Of a DNA stretch of 64,000 nt, positions 58,578 to 64,000 are shown piece by piece. The stretch's first letter is position 1. Each line of letters begins with the position of its first letter. The DNA lies in contig JAIXXL010000008.1 of assembly GCA_027490755.1 (NCBI GenBank), forward strand, positions 108,234 to 172,233, written 5' to 3'. The stretch is from Betaproteobacteria bacterium (GTDB lineage Bacteria > Pseudomonadota > Gammaproteobacteria > Burkholderiales > UBA3065). Made by a program: the position numbers and the translations under genes. The notes below the pieces were generated by a model that worked only from the letters and a program-made list of their open reading frames with translations, did no database searches and was not told the origin of the DNA.

Positions 58578-59405
58578 TTAACGCAGCAGCGTCAGAGCGT
58601 TCTGCGGCAGGGCATTCGCCTGTGCCAGCACCGAGGTGCTGGCCTGCTGCAGGATCTGGCTACGCGTCAGGTTTGCCGTCTCCGACGCGAAGTCGGCGTC
58701 AATGATCCGGCCGCGGGCAGCGGTCAGGCTCTCGGCGTAGACCTGCAGGTTGGAGATGATCGCCTCGAAGCGGTTGGTCACCGCACCAAAGGTCGCGCGC
58801 GAGGTAGTCACCGAGGTGAGCTGCGTGTCGAGTGTGCCGATGGTGGCCGAAGCGGAAGCTTGGGTGCTGGTAAGACCGGAACCACCAGAGATCGCCGCGG
58901 CGACACCAGACAGGTTGACAGCCGAAACGGTGAGCTGATCCGTCGTGCCCGAGGCACCACCGATCTGGAACACCAGGTTGCTACCGCCGCTCAGCAGCTG
59001 GTTGCCGTTGAACGAGGTGTTTTGAATGATCCGGGTGATTTCAGCCGCCAGCTGGCCGGTTTCAGCCGAGAGATTTTCCCGCTGCGTCGTGCTGATCGTA
59101 CCGTTGGCCGCCTGAACCGCGATTTCGCGGATGCGCTGCAGGTTGTTGGTCACCTGACCCAGTGCAGCTTCCGCCGTGTTCGCCAGCGAGATACCGTCGT
59201 TGGCGTTGCGGATGCCCACATTCGAGCCGTTGACGAAGGCGCGAATACCTTCTGACACGGCGAGGCCGGCGGCGTCGTCACGTGCAGTGTTGACACGAAG
59301 ACCGGAAGACAGACGTTGGAAAACGGTCGACAGACCAGCTTGGTTCACATCCAAATTGCGCTGAGCGTTCAGCGACTGGATATTGGTATTAACGACTAGT
59401 GCCAT
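58578..59405 (-). CDS. fliC: Flagellin
   Basis: Filament subunit exported by the flagellar type III apparatus, 275 residues. The D0/D1 N-terminus (MALVVNTNIQSLNAQRNL, SSGLRVNTARDDAAGLAVS) and C-terminus (RSQILQQASTSVLAQANALP) are well conserved, and the variable middle is short, so D2/D3 domains are essentially lacking. AGGAG precedes the ATG. A sigma-28-type promoter lies about 95 bases upstream. Only one flagellin gene is present here. Confidence 0.97.
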   Translation of the reverse strand: MALVVNTNIQSLNAQRNLDVNQAGLSTVFQRLSSGLRVNTARDDAAGLAVSEGIRAFVNGSNVGIRNANDGISLANTAEAALGQVTNNLQRIREIAVQAANGTISTTQRENLSAETGQLAAEITRIIQNTSFNGNQLLSGGSNLVFQIGGASGTTDQLTVSAVNLSGVAAAISGGSGLTSTQASASATIGTLDTQLTSVTTSRATFGAVTNRFEAIISNLQVYAESLTAARGRIIDADFASETANLTRSQILQQASTSVLAQANALPQNALTLLR

Positions 59406-59496
59406 TTTAAAAGTCTCCTAGTAGAGGCGAGATTCCGAACTCGACGGTCGGTGGTTGGTGCGTTGAAGCATCGAGTTCGCGCCGCCGTCAGAGAGG

Positions 59497-59523
59497 TTTT
59501 CGGACGGCCACCAGAAAACTTGA
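59497..59523 (-). promoter_or_regulatory. Sigma-28 (FliA) promoter for fliC
   Basis: On the minus strand TCAAGTTT (59516-59523), exactly 11 bases, then TCCGAAAA (59497-59504). Seven of eight -35 and six of eight -10 positions match the FliA consensus. Transcription would leave a leader of roughly 85 bases before fliC. Confidence 0.8.
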
Positions 59524-59582
59524 GGGACTTTTGATGAACGACCTACGTTTTCCGCCAAAACCAGTATAGAAGGGGCTTCGTC

Positions 59583-63171
<3,589 letters not shown>

Positions 63172-63226
63172 AATTGCGACTCTCGCGCAATCCGGCGCCG
63201 ATTGAATCCAGCAAACCGCCTAAGCC

Positions 63227-63862
63227 ATGCCACCCGCCACCAACCGCCTGCCCGACTACTGGGACACCGCCTGCCGGTACCTGACAGAGAGTGACCCGGT
63301 CCTCGGCAAGCTCATCGCCAGCTACCCAGAGGGCTCCCTGTCCAGCCACGGCGACGCCTTCTACACGCTGGCAAGGGCGATCGTCGGCCAGCAGATCTCG
63401 GTGAAGGCGGCAGACGCGGTGTGGGCGAGGCTGGAAGCCCATCTGGCTTGTGTCACCCCAGGTACGGCTCTGGCCGCCGACGCCGAGGCCCTACGCGGCT
63501 GCGGGCTTTCCTGGCGCAAGGCCGAATATCTCCACGACCTCGCCACCCACTTCGCCGACGGGCGACTGAGCGATGACCTGTTCGGGCACGCCGGCGACGC
63601 TGAAGTTCTCGCCCGCCTCACCGCGGTGCGCGGCATCGGGCGCTGGAGCGCCGAGATGTTCCTGATCTTTCACCTGATGCGGCCTGACGTGCTGCCGCTG
63701 GACGACATCGGGCTGCTGCGGGCGATCGGCGTCTACTACGGCGACGGCCAGAAGGCCGGTGCACGCGAGGCGCGCGCGATCGCTGCCGCATGGGCGCCGT
63801 GGCGCACCGTGGCCACTTGGTATCTGTGGCGGGCGCTCGATCCGGTGCCGGTGGCCTACTAG
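63227..63862 (+). CDS. alkA: DNA-3-methyladenine glycosylase II (AlkA-type HhH-GPD)
   Basis: Base-excision glycosylase removing alkylated bases, 211 residues; the short form without the N-terminal Ada-like domain. The helix-hairpin-helix LTAVRGIGRWSAEMFLIFHL and the catalytic aspartate in PDVLPLDDIGL match the family, with ARAIVGQQISVKAADAVWAR earlier. It diverges from comEC with a 55-base gap. Confidence 0.93.
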   Translation: MPPATNRLPDYWDTACRYLTESDPVLGKLIASYPEGSLSSHGDAFYTLARAIVGQQISVKAADAVWARLEAHLACVTPGTALAADAEALRGCGLSWRKAEYLHDLATHFADGRLSDDLFGHAGDAEVLARLTAVRGIGRWSAEMFLIFHLMRPDVLPLDDIGLLRAIGVYYGDGQKAGAREARAIAAAWAPWRTVATWYLWRALDPVPVAY

Positions 63863-63879
63863 CCTTTGGCGAGGGGTGG

Positions 63880-63969
63880 GGGCGGCCCACTACCTGCGGT
63901 GCCCTCCCCTCGCTCCTGCTCGCTACGCTCGGAAGTCGCTTCGGCGAGGACCCCGCACGGGGGCCGCCC
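63880..63969. repeat. Long-armed inverted repeat downstream of alkA
   Basis: Arms GGGCGGCCC (63880-63888) and GGGCCGCCC (63961-63969) are reverse complements separated by 72 bases that contain smaller internal complementarity (CCTCGC and GCGAGG). No gene was recognised between 63863 and the window end. It could be a REP-like element or part of a terminator, but one copy is not enough to say. Confidence 0.35.
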
Positions 63970-64000
63970 AGCGATGGATCAGGGTGCTCCGCTGACGGTC

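Overview
This 64 kb window is a dense, high-GC stretch of bacterial chromosome with almost no non-coding DNA; no gene-free gap exceeds 300 bases. Gene content and order point to a betaproteobacterium: sdhCDAB-sdhE-gltA-sucA with a divergent GntR gene, a malyl-CoA-lyase-like gene and acnB; the lpxD-fabZ-lpxA-lpxB-rnhB and rpsB-tsf-pyrH-frr-uppS-cdsA-dxr-rseP-bamA-ompH run; and map-glnD. The FleS/FleR (FlrB/FlrC) pair next to the flagellar genes suggests a polar-flagellum hierarchy, as in Rhodocyclales or Nitrosomonadales, more than the FlhDC type of many Burkholderiales. That finer placement is inference. No insertion sequence, prophage, CRISPR array, tRNA or rRNA gene was recognised.

Layout. 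1-11.5 kb: TCA-cycle block. The sdh-gltA-sucA run reads leftward and the lyase and acnB read rightward, with a GntR/UTRA regulator and a near-perfect 18-bp palindrome in the divergent gap. 11.6-13.5 kb: AEC-type permease, small exported cytochrome c, small exported protein of unknown function. 13.7-15.8 kb: OmpR/EnvZ two-component pair. 15.8-25.2 kb: leftward run fleS-fleR-fliE-fliF-fliG-fliH-fliI-fliJ, running by overlap into ispD-ispF. 25.3-30.3 kb: rightward chemotaxis run cheV-cheV-cheY-cheZ-cheA. 30.4-33.8 kb: radC divergent from coaBC-dut-cbiX, then a SpoU methyltransferase. 33.9-36.6 kb: motA-motB and a membrane-anchored methyltransferase.

36.6-50.9 kb: one long leftward run covering RNase HII, lipid A synthesis, outer-membrane assembly, the MEP pathway, phospholipid and undecaprenyl-phosphate synthesis and translation (rpsB, tsf, frr). 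51.2-54.5 kb: map-glnD. 54.5-59.4 kb: second, late flagellar cluster (fliC-flaG-fliD-fliS-fliT-fliK-like-flhB-like). 59.6-63.9 kb: a signal-less L,D-transpeptidase-fold gene overlapping tadA, then comEC and an AlkA-type glycosylase.

Functionally the window joins aerobic carbon metabolism, envelope biogenesis and motility. Three candidate sigma-28 promoters (cheV, motA, fliC) tie the dispersed motility genes together. Nothing is a clear undescribed system. The most unusual points are the fliJ-ispD-ispF overlap, the cytoplasmic YkuD-fold protein behind tadA, the TTG-started exported protein beside ompR-envZ, the paired dyads upstream of the cytochrome c gene, and the membrane methyltransferase behind motB. 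Starts were moved inward from the longest open frame where a ribosome site, homology or overlap supported it.
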